Below are positions 1 to 6,871 of a stretch of 29,877 nucleotides of DNA, in pieces. The position numbers and the translations under genes are program-made. The notes beneath the pieces are model-generated. The model ran no database searches and was not told where the DNA came from. It saw only the letters and a list, made by a program, of their open reading frames with translations. Each line of letters opens with the position of its first letter. The first letter of the stretch is position 1. Source of the DNA: CAZOHC01 sp964579845 (GTDB lineage Bacteria > Patescibacteriota > Microgenomatia > Levybacterales > UBA12049). The DNA is taken from NCBI GenBank assembly GCA_964579845.1, contig CAZOHC010000010.1, forward strand, positions 1 through 29,877. Reading direction: 5' to 3'.

Positions 1-16
1 TCCCTTCAAGAAGCGA

Positions 17-697
17 TTATAGGTTGTCGGCTAGTGATTTTGAGGGTCGAATTTTCCCGCTTTCAATAGCATAAATAATATCTCCCTTGTCTCCATATTT
101 AACAAACTTTTTTAAAAATGTTTGCAATTTTAGGACATCAGACCGTAAAAAGACTGGAGCTTTATCAGTATATTCTTTATAAAAATCATTTGTCATTACA
201 TCATCTGGTTCGTAATTATGTAAATATGCGCAAGGAATCATTGCAATATCCTCACTCTGGACACTACTGTTATAGTCTTCTAATAAAGTTGCATACGACC
301 AGACTTGATACGATGGATGACTTACTTCGCGGAGATTCCTACCAACAAATGTTCTCACAACTCCATCAAGATCAGTGCGTTCTGCTTCACTCCATTGCTT
401 CAGTTCAACAAGTATCGCAGTTTTTTTGTTTTCTTCGTTATGTCCCGTTAAAATAAAGTCTATTCTTTTTGAAGTCTGGGGAATTTTATACTCTATAGCA
501 ACACCGGCATCGTCAGGGATCTCTGAATCAGACATCACATTATGCATATAAAGCATAGAATTCCGCCAGGATGCAACTTCAGATTTACCTGTGGAATGTC
601 CCATTTCTCGTACAAAAGAGGTAAGTATAGTTTTGTCGATTTGGTTTGACATGACATCTGCCATGAACCCTTTCTTAGTAGATGAATAAACAATCAT
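17..697 (-). CDS. DUF2075-type protein, N-terminal PD-(D/E)xK nuclease-like domain only, cut by an in-frame stop
   Basis: The protein matches from memory the front domain of large DUF2075 proteins, which normally carry a superfamily 1 helicase-like P-loop domain behind it. Visible marks are the IPDDAGVAIEYKIP stretch, an RIDFIL...VELKQW segment that fits a PD-(D/E)xK nuclease core (D then ExK), and conserved HPSYQ.WSYA and PCAYLHNYEPDD segments. The frame ends with TAA at 17-19 just after KIRPSKSLADNL. Bases 16 to 2 then continue in the same frame as SLLEG, which is what the family has next, so the stop looks like a nonsense change or sequence error rather than a natural end. The helicase part, if it remains, lies outside the window. 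It begins one base after the HNH gene, so the two form an operon. A restriction or defence role is inference. Confidence 0.75.
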   Translation of the reverse strand: MIVYSSTKKGFMADVMSNQIDKTILTSFVREMGHSTGKSEVASWRNSMLYMHNVMSDSEIPDDAGVAIEYKIPQTSKRIDFILTGHNEENKKTAILVELKQWSEAERTDLDGVVRTFVGRNLREVSHPSYQVWSYATLLEDYNSSVQSEDIAMIPCAYLHNYEPDDVMTNDFYKEYTDKAPVFLRSDVLKLQTFLKKFVKYGDKGDIIYAIESGKIRPSKSLADNL

Positions 698-698
698 A

Positions 699-1406
699 TT
701 ATTCGATTTTATCTGATTTACTCAGATTATGCTTCATACAAAGTAATCGTACATTTCTGGCTGATAAGCTGGTTCCACCTTTTGAATAAGGTAGATCATG
801 ATCGAAATGAAGATTTTTCGTTTCATCACATAATACACACTTGCCTTCATCTCTTTTCCATACTTCCACTTTAACTTCAGTAGGAATTACTCGTGTATGT
901 GTAATTGTGGTCTTTTCACTTGTCGGTAGTATGTCTTGGTTGGGGGAAAGTCGTAAAATAAACCTAAAAACGCTTCTTTTTCCATCATTTACAATTTTAT
1001 ACTCGATTAATTCAAAGATTCCTTTTAAGGACCATACCCCTGGAATTATTTTTTCATATGCTTTAACTAGTTCTGGTGCCTTAATACTTTTTTTATATTC
1101 TTCAATCGCTTGAATAAATTTTCCATTTTGAGTAAGCCTTCCAGATGGTAAGTATGAGGTTTGATCTTCTAGTTTGGGATTATGCATATGATCTTTTTTT
1201 GTCACATCATGACCTTCATATTCTATCGTTACACCATCTTCATGGAGTCGATCGTTATAGGGAGCATTGGTTCTTTGGGACATGAGGATAACAGAATAAG
1301 ACCGATTCAACCTAAAATTCATGCCGCGTTGAAGTGTCTGCACTCCTTCCGCATCACACATTTCTCGATAACTCAAAATATCATCTTGGATTTTATCCAT
1401 AACCAT
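699..1406 (-). CDS. HNH endonuclease with SRA/YDG-like N-terminal domain
   Basis: The 235-aa protein ends in an HNH nuclease domain (about residues 182-235). VWKRDEGKC opens it, a CxxC pair (CVLC) binds structural zinc, FDHDLPYSKGG holds the catalytic His, and NVRLLCMKHN closes it. The front 150 residues (GMNFRLNRSYSVILMSQR, YEGHD, LTQNGKF, GVWSLKGIFELIEY) resemble the SRA/YDG-like modules found ahead of HNH domains in modification-dependent nucleases. I am surer of the HNH part than of the SRA label. Such proteins cut DNA and may read modified bases. It overlaps nothing but stops one base before the DUF2075 gene, so they are cotranscribed. A TATAAT lies 15 bases before the ATG, within a block repeated upstream of the MazG gene. 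An ATG two codons downstream is an alternative start. Confidence 0.85.
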   Translation of the reverse strand: MVMDKIQDDILSYREMCDAEGVQTLQRGMNFRLNRSYSVILMSQRTNAPYNDRLHEDGVTIEYEGHDVTKKDHMHNPKLEDQTSYLPSGRLTQNGKFIQAIEEYKKSIKAPELVKAYEKIIPGVWSLKGIFELIEYKIVNDGKRSVFRFILRLSPNQDILPTSEKTTITHTRVIPTEVKVEVWKRDEGKCVLCDETKNLHFDHDLPYSKGGTSLSARNVRLLCMKHNLSKSDKIE

Positions 1407-1419
1407 AGAAATATAACCT

Positions 1420-1457
1420 ATATTATACTCTTCTTTAGCCTCAAATGGTAGGATTTA
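1420..1457 (-). repeat. Promoter-containing upstream block, copy 1
   Basis: The block in front of the HNH gene is nearly the same as 2832-2868 in front of the MazG-like gene. Both contain TATAAT on the minus strand preceded by GGCTAAAGAAGAG and a TACCA segment, with only a few mismatches. It probably serves as the promoter region. No good -35 hexamer is visible at 17 bases. Confidence 0.6.
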
Positions 1458-1658
1458 TTTCTTAAATAGCTTAAATAGACTGTCGATGCTGAAGGATGTT
1501 ATGTTATAGATTCTGTTATATGTCGCTTTTTTCGGGTTTGTTATGATACCCATACCGCGAGGTGCTTTAAATCCCATACTATGCCTCACATACCGCTTCC
1601 AGGAAGTTCTGGCTGAGATGCGTCTTTTCAGTGATGGAGTGCGTAGTCCGAATTTCAT
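1455..1658 (-). CDS. Small basic conserved protein, unknown function
   Basis: A 67-aa, strongly basic protein without a membrane segment. The pattern FGLRTPSLKRRISARTS...VRHSMGFKAPRGMG...NPKKATYNRIYN resembles short uncharacterised proteins I have seen in Gram-positive and CPR genomes, so the frame is likely real, but I cannot name a function. The Arg/Lys content would suit nucleic acid or membrane binding (inference). It starts 29 bases after the DUF3761 gene on the same strand and is probably cotranscribed with it. No Shine-Dalgarno sequence is seen. Confidence 0.6.
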   Translation of the reverse strand: MKFGLRTPSLKRRISARTSWKRYVRHSMGFKAPRGMGIITNPKKATYNRIYNITSFSIDSLFKLFKK

Positions 1659-1687
1659 AAATAGTCTCTAAATAATTATTTCTTATA

Positions 1688-2338
1688 TTATAACCACTGA
1701 GCTACACCGCCATGATGTGAACAGGTACCTCGTCTCGACTGAGAAAAAGAGTACGTACCATCACGGCAGATAGCTGATGCACCTGGAGGAACCGAATCTG
1801 AATAAGCAGGAGATCGGACTTCAACACCTCGTGAATTGATGTACGTGTCATCGTTACTTAATCCACTTGATCCATAGGTAGGTACCGCTGTGGATGCCTT
1901 TGTAGGTATTGGTGTTGCTGTCGGATAGATAATCTTTTTCGTCGGAACTCTGGTCGGGATTCTCGTCGGTACTTTCGTCGGAGTTTTCGTAATTGTCGGG
2001 GTAGGTGTTTCGTCTGGTGTCGGTGATACGGTCGGGGTTGGAGAATCAGTTGGTGTAGGTGAGTATGTTATCGTAGGTGTCGGTATGTCTGTACTCGGTG
2101 TCGGATTCGTAATACCTTCTGTCATGCCGACTGCCCATGCTGATCCGACGAAGAGTGTGGGGAGTAGAATACCTGCGATGATACTGCGTTTAATCACTTG
2201 ATGATTTATTTTTCGGAAGACGAAGTAAATGAGAAATCCGCCGATAATGAAAGGAAGGAAATAGAAGATAAAAGGAATCGCGAACAGGATGACCACTGCT
2301 TTTAATACCTTATTCTTCGGTAGTCTGAGGCCAAACAT
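1688..2338 (-). CDS. Membrane-anchored Pro/Thr-repeat protein with C-terminal DUF3761
   Basis: 216 aa. Residues about 12-40 form a hydrophobic hairpin and about 50-70 a second membrane segment. A long Pro/Thr linker follows (about 77-155; repeats of PTPT, SPTPT and RIPTRVPT), then a C-terminal domain of about 50 residues. That domain carries the DUF3761 signature: YINSRGVEVRSPAYS, SVPPGASAICRDGTYSFS, and RRGTCSHHGGVAQWL. The two Cys residues may form a disulphide. The linker should hold the small domain away from the membrane, outside the cell (inference). Function of DUF3761 is unknown. A -35/-10 pair TTGCTA-N17-TATAAT ends 6 bases before the ATG, so the message would be leaderless. The 67-aa gene follows. 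Confidence 0.85.
   Translation of the reverse strand: MFGLRLPKNKVLKAVVILFAIPFIFYFLPFIIGGFLIYFVFRKINHQVIKRSIIAGILLPTLFVGSAWAVGMTEGITNPTPSTDIPTPTITYSPTPTDSPTPTVSPTPDETPTPTITKTPTKVPTRIPTRVPTKKIIYPTATPIPTKASTAVPTYGSSGLSNDDTYINSRGVEVRSPAYSDSVPPGASAICRDGTYSFSQSRRGTCSHHGGVAQWL
1880..2110 (-). repeat. Pro/Thr-coding low-complexity repeat
   Basis: Imperfect repeats of the GTCGGTGT type on the plus strand encode the P-T-P-T linker of the DUF3761 protein. Such tracts expand and contract easily. Confidence 0.7.
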
Positions 2339-2344
2339 GGAGGG

Positions 2345-2373
2345 ATTATACTGGAAAAAGCCGTAAATAGCAA
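2345..2373 (-). promoter_or_regulatory. Promoter of the DUF3761 gene
   Basis: On the minus strand TTGCTA (2373-2368), 17 bases, then TATAAT (2350-2345). Only 6 bases separate TATAAT from the ATG at 2338, so transcription would begin at or next to the start codon. Confidence 0.65.
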
Positions 2374-2478
2374 TGATTATAGGTTGATTTCATAGTTAAA
2401 TAAATGATGTAGATAAGCTACGAGGAAGGGGATTGTGAAATTGTTAACGTGTTAGAAGGTTAACGGGTGTATTACATT

Positions 2479-2826
2479 TTATTGGAGCTTGTTGTATTTC
2501 GTGTGTTTACCTCTAGCTTTTTTTACGGGATATTTTTTCTCATTTTGTTTAATTTTCTTTTCTGATGCTTTCAAGATATCGATATCCAGATCATGGCTCA
2601 TGAGAATAACCCAATTAAAGACATCTGCTAATTCTTCCGCGATATCATCTTTATTCGTTTTGATATATTTCTCAATCTCCTCAGGACTTTTCCACTGGAA
2701 ATGTTCCATGACTTCTCCTGCTTCCAGAACGAGGGAAAGGGATAGGTCTTTGGGATTATGAAATTGTTTCCAATCCCGTGCGTCTCTGAACGCAACAATT
2801 TTTTTCTGAAGTTCTTCTATAGTCAT
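2479..2826 (-). CDS. MazG-like nucleotide pyrophosphohydrolase
   Basis: 115 aa, the right size for a single-domain all-alpha NTP pyrophosphatase (MazG / RS21-C6 / dCTPase group). The first metal-binding helix shows EAGEVMEHFQW and the second EELADVFNWVILMSHDLDID, giving the ExxE...ExxD pattern that holds magnesium. Family members split non-canonical or excess dNTPs to dNMP and pyrophosphate in the cytoplasm; the substrate here is unknown. The C-terminus is Lys-rich. It stands alone, with TATAAT 6 bases before the ATG and no Shine-Dalgarno sequence. An accessory location beside the nuclease genes fits either housekeeping or phage defence; I cannot decide. Confidence 0.9.
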   Translation of the reverse strand: MTIEELQKKIVAFRDARDWKQFHNPKDLSLSLVLEAGEVMEHFQWKSPEEIEKYIKTNKDDIAEELADVFNWVILMSHDLDIDILKASEKKIKQNEKKYPVKKARGKHTKYNKLQ

Positions 2827-2831
2827 AGCTG

Positions 2832-2868
2832 CATTATACTCTTCTTTAGCCTCAAGTGGTAGGTTTTA
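2832..2868 (-). repeat. Promoter-containing upstream block, copy 2
   Basis: Second copy of the block at 1420-1457. TATAAT (minus strand, 2838-2833) lies 6 bases before the MazG-like ATG. Confidence 0.6.
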
Positions 2869-2964
2869 TATATTATTCAACTAATATGTGATACCACTGC
2901 TATAAATCACTTCTGTGAATATTTAAGTGCAAGGATTAATGTCAACGTCACTCAAATTGTGTAG

Positions 2965-3255
2965 TTAAAAGAGGGAGTCTTCAGATGAATTATTTTCATC
3001 GGAGGATTCATAGACTGCGGAGATGTTGTCTGAACTCAGTGCATCTGTCTGTGGTTTCTCATCAATCTGTTTTCGGATTTCGGTGAACTCATTCTGTATC
3101 TCAGACAGACGTTCGCGGCTTTCTTTGATCAGTCCTGCTGCTTCTTTTACTTTCACCAGTCCTTCTTCGACATCTACCTGTTTCTGAGAACTGAACCAGT
3201 CTGCTATCTCTGAAAGTTTCTTTAGATTTTCACTGACATTTATCTGATCACTCAT
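2965..3255 (-). CDS. xseB: Exodeoxyribonuclease VII small subunit
   Basis: 96 aa. Residues 1-68 give the usual XseB helical hairpin (SENLKKLSEIADWF, DVEEGLVKVKEAAGLIKESRERL), followed by an acidic, Ser-rich tail of about 25 residues that is longer than in most XseB proteins. The ATG overlaps the last codons of xseA by 8 bases, the common xseA-xseB arrangement, so translation is probably coupled. XseB wraps the large subunit to give the enzyme that degrades single-stranded DNA from both ends. Confidence 0.85.
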   Translation of the reverse strand: MSDQINVSENLKKLSEIADWFSSQKQVDVEEGLVKVKEAAGLIKESRERLSEIQNEFTEIRKQIDEKPQTDALSSDNISAVYESSDENNSSEDSLF

Positions 3256-4639
3256 GGTCTTTCTGAATATTTTTTATCTCTGATGTAGCTCTTCCTTTGT
3301 GAAAGGTAAGTTCTACTGTATCTCCAATTGTAACATGCTCGATGGATTTTACAAGTTTTCCGTTCATATAAACGAGGCTATATCCTTGTCGTAACAAGCT
3401 TCTCGGGTCGCGTAGTGAAACGGTATGCTCGTACTGGGAGAGGTCTTTCTCAGTCTGTCTGAGCGTGTGTGCATAGGGTTTCGTGATACGTTCCTGCCAT
3501 AGGAATGATAGGTTCTGTTGCGAGCTGACAATACTTCGCTCAAGACTCGCAAGATCGATAGTATCAGTGAGTTGCGCTCTGGCGTCTCGTACCTGTTCTT
3601 GGAAATCTGTACATATGGATGCACCGAAATGGCTAATTTTCTCAGAGAGAACAGGCAGGTAGGTTTCGAGTTGGATAAATTTTTCGTTAATTGTCTGCTC
3701 TGCTTTATTAAAGACCGCAAAAATCGAGTCAAATGCTTCAGCAATTGACTGTTTCCTCAGCTGGATAGTCAGTTCAGTATCTTCAAGAAGCTGTTCAAAG
3801 TCCCGAGTGATGTCTTTAGCATAACTGCTCAGTGCGTATCTCCCATCAACCCATGATGTACTGAGTAAGTTCGCAGCAGCAGTAGGGGTCGAGACGTGAG
3901 TATCTGCAGCGAGTGTCACGAGCGGAGCATCAAGGTGGTGTCCGATTGCTGCGATGACAGGGACGGGAAAATTCGCGACTTCGCGGACTAATGTCTCATT
4001 ATCGAATGCAGCAAGTGACTGCATCGAACCGCCCCCTCGCATAATGACGAGTGCCTCAATGTCCTGTGACTTCATCGCCTGTAATGCCTCAAGTAAATCT
4101 ACTAGTGCTTCTTTTCCTTCGACTCGTGAATCACAGAATGTGAATCGGAAGCCACATCTTCCGACGTTTGCGGTGAAATCATGAATGACAGCACCTTCTT
4201 TAGAGGTAATGATGCCGATTTTCTGAGGGAATCGGGGGATCGGGCGCTTTTTCTCCACTGCGAATAATCCTTGCTGGGTGAGTGATTTCTTCAGTGCTTC
4301 ATAGGCTGCTTTGAGCTGTCCTTCACCGACGAGCTCAAGTGAGGTGACGACGATACTGAGACTTCCGCGCACAGGATAAATATTCGGATAGCCGTTAATG
4401 ATGATCTCCATACCGGATTTAAGCGGAATACCCTGGACTTTATAGTCACTTCGCCAGATAACACAGCGAAGAAGAGCATCTGCATGTTTATCTTTCAGGG
4501 TGAAATATACGTGTCCTGATGAGGCATGCGTTAACTCGACAATTTCACCGATAACCCGTTTATTAAAGCCCCGAATAGAGGAGTTAAAGAGGTCAATGTA
4601 TTCTGAAACGCTGATAGGTTTGGGGATGTATGAATCCAT
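3248..4639 (-). CDS. xseA: Exodeoxyribonuclease VII large subunit
   Basis: 463 aa, normal length. An N-terminal OB-fold for single-stranded DNA spans about residues 8-105 (ISVSEYIDLFNSSI, GHVYFTLKDKHADALLRCVIW). The catalytic region includes IGIITSKEGAVIHDF, VIMRGGGSMQSLAAFDNE, PVIAAIGHHLDAPLVTLAADTHVSTPTAAA. A coiled-coil arm follows (about 270-400), and the C-terminal segment ends with RSLLRQGYSLVYMNGKLVKS. The enzyme chops single-stranded DNA in repair. TATACT sits 11 bases before the ATG; a strong terminator (4679-4710) separates it from the small membrane genes upstream. Confidence 0.95.
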   Translation of the reverse strand: MDSYIPKPISVSEYIDLFNSSIRGFNKRVIGEIVELTHASSGHVYFTLKDKHADALLRCVIWRSDYKVQGIPLKSGMEIIINGYPNIYPVRGSLSIVVTSLELVGEGQLKAAYEALKKSLTQQGLFAVEKKRPIPRFPQKIGIITSKEGAVIHDFTANVGRCGFRFTFCDSRVEGKEALVDLLEALQAMKSQDIEALVIMRGGGSMQSLAAFDNETLVREVANFPVPVIAAIGHHLDAPLVTLAADTHVSTPTAAANLLSTSWVDGRYALSSYAKDITRDFEQLLEDTELTIQLRKQSIAEAFDSIFAVFNKAEQTINEKFIQLETYLPVLSEKISHFGASICTDFQEQVRDARAQLTDTIDLASLERSIVSSQQNLSFLWQERITKPYAHTLRQTEKDLSQYEHTVSLRDPRSLLRQGYSLVYMNGKLVKSIEHVTIGDTVELTFHKGRATSEIKNIQKDHE

Positions 4640-4678
4640 AGTCTATGTATAGTATACAACGAATTGCGAGTGCCCATG

Positions 4679-4710
4679 AAAAAAGCCCCTCACCACGAAT
4701 GGTGAGGGGC
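4679..4710 (-). terminator. Intrinsic terminator of the small membrane protein pair
   Basis: A perfect 11-bp stem (GCCCCTCACCA / TGGTGAGGGGC, loop CGAA) is followed on the minus strand by six T. It lies 8 bases past the stop of the 55-aa gene and ahead of xseA. Confidence 0.9.
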
Positions 4711-4717
4711 TGCATAG

Positions 4718-4885
4718 TCAGCGAGTGTGTTGGTCGGTTGCTTTTCTCCGGTCGAGGAAACGGATGGCTATCAACATGGCCACGAGGGCGATGCTGATGA
4801 CACATCGACGATACTTCTCGAGCGGATGGGCGGGGATAATCTTCCCGCGGTATGTCGGACCGTACTTTACTTCAACCTCGATCAT
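4718..4885 (-). CDS. 55-aa single-pass membrane protein, unknown
   Basis: The small frame reads MIEVEVKYGPTYRG..., with one membrane segment (about residues 28-44, CVISIALVAMLIAIRFL) and a basic tail DRRKATDQHTR. A clear AGGAGG lies 7 bases before the ATG, inside the end of the upstream 83-aa gene, and the two genes overlap by 14 bases, so translation looks coupled. A strong terminator follows. I do not recognise the family. Size and arrangement would fit small phage-type or stress membrane proteins, but nothing proves it. Confidence 0.65.
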   Translation of the reverse strand: MIEVEVKYGPTYRGKIIPAHPLEKYRRCVISIALVAMLIAIRFLDRRKATDQHTR

Positions 4886-5123
4886 GGGAACTCCTCCTCA
4901 TTGCAATAGAGGAGAGCAACAGTACGGAAGATACACCAGCTGCAATGAGAACGGTTATAGTAACTCCGTTCACCCCTTCAGTATAAATGCCAATGATGAT
5001 AGTGAACCAAGCAGTTACGATAAGTAACAAGCTAGCCCATATGAAATCCTTGAGGGATAACATAGCTGCGACGATGATGACTACCATCAGAACGACGAAG
5101 AATCCAGATCCGACTTCGATCAT
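4872..5123 (-). CDS. 83-aa membrane protein, unknown
   Basis: About three hydrophobic segments (residues about 6-24, 27-47 and 53-72), ending MRRSSHDRG. It opens with MIEV like the 55-aa protein behind it, and the two starts share ATGATCGA. TTGGAGG lies 6 bases before the ATG, a true Shine-Dalgarno site, unusual in this window. A TATACT at 5207-5202 (minus strand) and a 12-bp hairpin (5159-5191) lie in its leader. Function unknown. Confidence 0.65.
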   Translation of the reverse strand: MIEVGSGFFVVLMVVIIVAAMLSLKDFIWASLLLIVTAWFTIIIGIYTEGVNGVTITVLIAAGVSSVLLLSSIAMRRSSHDRG

Positions 5124-5156
5124 GGTAGGCCTCCAAGTACTCGCTGGTAAGGTGCT

Positions 5157-5191
5157 AAAAACAGAAGCATGTGTATGATATGCTTCTGTTT
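5157..5191 (-). terminator. Leader hairpin, possible attenuator
   Basis: On the minus strand a perfect 12-bp stem (AAACAGAAGCAT / ATGCTTCTGTTT, loop 9) ends in a five-T run. It begins a few bases after the predicted transcription start from TATACT (5207-5202) and precedes the SD-led gene at 5123. It could terminate early, stabilise the message, or end a tiny RNA. Confidence 0.5.
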
Positions 5192-5260
5192 AACTTCATA
5201 TAGTATAGCAGATTTGAGGCTAGAAGTATATGTTATAGGACATTTTATGTTTAGGATAGG

Positions 5261-5322
5261 TGGATTCCCCCAGATGCACTCGCTTTGCAAAACTGATTCG
5301 GCCTTTGTTTCAACGCAATGGC
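5261..5322 (+). repeat. Half copy of the large hairpin repeat
   Basis: Closely matches 6737-6798, the right arm of the hairpin repeat: shared TTCCCC, GATGC.CTC, CAA.ACTGA, then an unbroken CGGCCTTTGTTTCAACGC and AATGG. The left arm is missing here. Confidence 0.8.
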
Positions 5323-5369
5323 TAGAGTGTTTTGGTTTTCGGTTTCAGATTTTCTTTTGGTGTTTAGCA

Positions 5370-5407
5370 TTTAGAGTTTAGAGTTTAGAGTTTAGAGTTT
5401 AGAGTTT
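5370..5407 (+). repeat. TTTAGAG tandem heptamer, 5.4 copies
   Basis: Five exact TTTAGAG units plus TTT, 15 bases past the stop of the minus-strand YgjP-like gene. The remainder of 5124-5421 holds the leader hairpin and the half repeat but no gene. Confidence 0.95.
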
Positions 5408-5421
5408 GGTTTTCTGCTTCA

Positions 5422-6081
5422 TCAGAAAACCAGCGTGTGTCCATGGTCTCTCAGCCATTTTCTGCTCTGTCGGTAACTGGGTGTGTATTTCTCAACGATC
5501 TTCCAGAAATCACGACTGTGATTTTTCTCAGTGGTGTGGGCGAGCTCGTGAATGATGACGTAGTTCATAACGAGGACAGGCGCCATGATGAGACGCCAAC
5601 TGAACTGAAGGCGGTTATCATGACTGCAGGAACCCCATTTCGATTTCGTATCAGAAAACGTGAGATCAGTATACGAAGCACCCATTTCCAACGCGTACTT
5701 CTCAAGCTGTTTCGTGATCAATTCCCTACCCTGTTTGATATACCATGCCCGGAGTTCTTTCTGTGCCCGAAACTGCAGTGCAATGGGAAAGAGTAACTCG
5801 TCATTGCTGACAGCGATTTCGGTATAAGGACCCAGTTTCAGTTTCACGTGCTTGCCCAGGTAGAGAAATGTCTCGCCGTCTTTATAGCTGTTCGTACCGC
5901 GTTGCTGCACCTCAGCAGCCTTCGCGATTTTTTTCTCAATCCAGTCGGAGTGTTTCGCAACGAACTGATCGATAACAATCTTCGGGACGAGGTGCGGTGC
6001 TTTTACCAGTACCTCTCCGTCAGGACGGACTGTGAGTGTGATGGAACGACGGGCTGAGCGCTGGATGGTATAGTTTCTCAT
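5422..6081 (-). CDS. YgjP-like (DUF45) zinc metallopeptidase
   Basis: 219 aa, normal for the YgjP/DUF45 family (M48-like). The zinc site is HELAH at residues 178-182 with a downstream His in EKNHSRDFW (188). The family's KSKWGSCS and the LQFSWRLIMAP strand precede it. The N-terminus (IQRSARRSITLTVRPDGEVLVKAP) is the usual beta-rich opening. Family members are cytoplasmic metal-dependent hydrolases whose substrates are poorly known. An A/T-rich TAAAAATA directly precedes the ATG and no Shine-Dalgarno sequence is seen. The next gene upstream is another HExxH protein, across a palindromic repeat. Confidence 0.92.
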   Translation of the reverse strand: MRNYTIQRSARRSITLTVRPDGEVLVKAPHLVPKIVIDQFVAKHSDWIEKKIAKAAEVQQRGTNSYKDGETFLYLGKHVKLKLGPYTEIAVSNDELLFPIALQFRAQKELRAWYIKQGRELITKQLEKYALEMGASYTDLTFSDTKSKWGSCSHDNRLQFSWRLIMAPVLVMNYVIIHELAHTTEKNHSRDFWKIVEKYTPSYRQSRKWLRDHGHTLVF

Positions 6082-6093
6082 TATTTTTAATAG

Positions 6094-6204
6094 AAAACTC
6101 GGAATACTCGGTAAATCAGAAATGTCGAATTGTCAGAAAAATCAGAGAGTCTGACCTTCTGAGTAGCTGAGTCTCTGACACTCTGAGTGTACTGAGTTTT
6201 CCGG
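6094..6204. repeat. TCAGA/TCTGA palindromic repeat, copy A
   Basis: Left arm AGAAAACTCGGAATACTCGG and right arm CTGAGTGTACTGAGTTTTCC are imperfect reverse complements. Between them lie TCAGA three times, then TCTGA four times. Same family as 8873-8962, 9474-9556 and 12409-12497. No T run follows, so it is not an obvious terminator. Confidence 0.8.
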
Positions 6205-6213
6205 GGATAACAT

Positions 6214-6582
6214 TCATGATTCGTCCTGAATCTGCCGGAGGCGTGATTCAGACATGCCGAAGTAGTGGCCGATCTCATGATACAGAGTATCGCGGATCTG
6301 TCTCACGATCTCGTCTTCTGTTTCATGTGATTCCAGAATCGGGAGGCGGAAGATCGTGATTTTATCCGGCATGGTCGCGTGTTCCTCGCCCGGTACGGTC
6401 TGGGGGACGCCTGAATAGAGTCCATAGAGTCTATCGTATTTTCTCAGTCTGAGTGTTCTGACCTGTTCTTCATTCGGTTCATCCTCGATGGTGATCTCGA
6501 CATTTTTCAGGTCTTTTTTAAACTGCTCGGGGAGGTCGTCAAGTGCCTGCATGACATGAGTGCGGAATGTCTGTTCGTCCAT
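6214..6582 (-). CDS. Metallopeptidase family protein (zincin-like, PF06262 type)
   Basis: 122 aa, the usual size. The zinc motif HEIGHYFGMSE is at residues 102-112; before it PDKITIFRLPI and the acidic helix DEIVRQIRDTLYHE match the family. The strand LYGLYSGVP is also typical. The biological substrate is not known. TAAAAT lies 9 bases before the ATG with no Shine-Dalgarno site, and palindromic repeat copy A follows the stop. Confidence 0.9.
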   Translation of the reverse strand: MDEQTFRTHVMQALDDLPEQFKKDLKNVEITIEDEPNEEQVRTLRLRKYDRLYGLYSGVPQTVPGEEHATMPDKITIFRLPILESHETEDEIVRQIRDTLYHEIGHYFGMSESRLRQIQDES

Positions 6583-6664
6583 AGTGCCACCATTTTAGCA
6601 GATGAATATGTTAATTGCTATATTAATTTTCTCTGTACTTTTGGCAGCAAAAGTACCAAATACT

Positions 6665-6797
6665 GCATTGCTAGTGAAAGTTGGCCGGTCTTGCTTCGCT
6701 CACTTATCGGGGGATAACACCCCCTCCACTCTTCGGTGGGTTCCCCCTGATGCGCTCACTACGCAAGACTGAATCGGCCTTTGTTTCAACGCAATGG
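6665..6797. repeat. Large imperfect inverted-repeat (hairpin) element
   Basis: Nested complementary arms. CATTGC (6666-6671) pairs with GCAATG (6791-6796). GTGAAA pairs with TTTCAAC with one bulge. GGCCG + GTCTTGC (6683-6694) pairs with GCAAGAC + CGGCC (6763-6779). ATCGGGGG (6706-6713) pairs with CCCCTGAT, and an apical CCAC/GTGG closes it. The transcript would fold into one long rod. The right arm recurs at 5261-5322. The surrounding gap 6583-6949 holds no convincing gene. Confidence 0.8.
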
Positions 6798-6871
6798 TTT
6801 TGAAACTTTGCGCCATTTTCTTCAACGCATGAACTTATGAATCTTATTTGGAAGATGATTCGTTCTTATCA

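Noticed and set aside
1688..1712. On the minus strand the end of the DUF3761 gene, GGTGTAGCTCAGTGGTTA, reads like the first part of a tRNA gene.
   Set aside because: No anticodon or acceptor partner follows; the sequence becomes A/T-rich at once. The bases code for GGVAQWL, which is conserved in DUF3761 proteins, so the likeness is a coding coincidence.
4725..5027. Plus-strand frames of 100 and 60 codons opposite the small membrane genes.
   Set aside because: They are shadows of the minus-strand pair, which has Shine-Dalgarno sites, membrane segments and a matching terminator.
6087..6278. Minus-strand frame of 63 codons over repeat copy A.
   Set aside because: It is made of the repeat and overlaps the zincin gene out of frame; no start signal.
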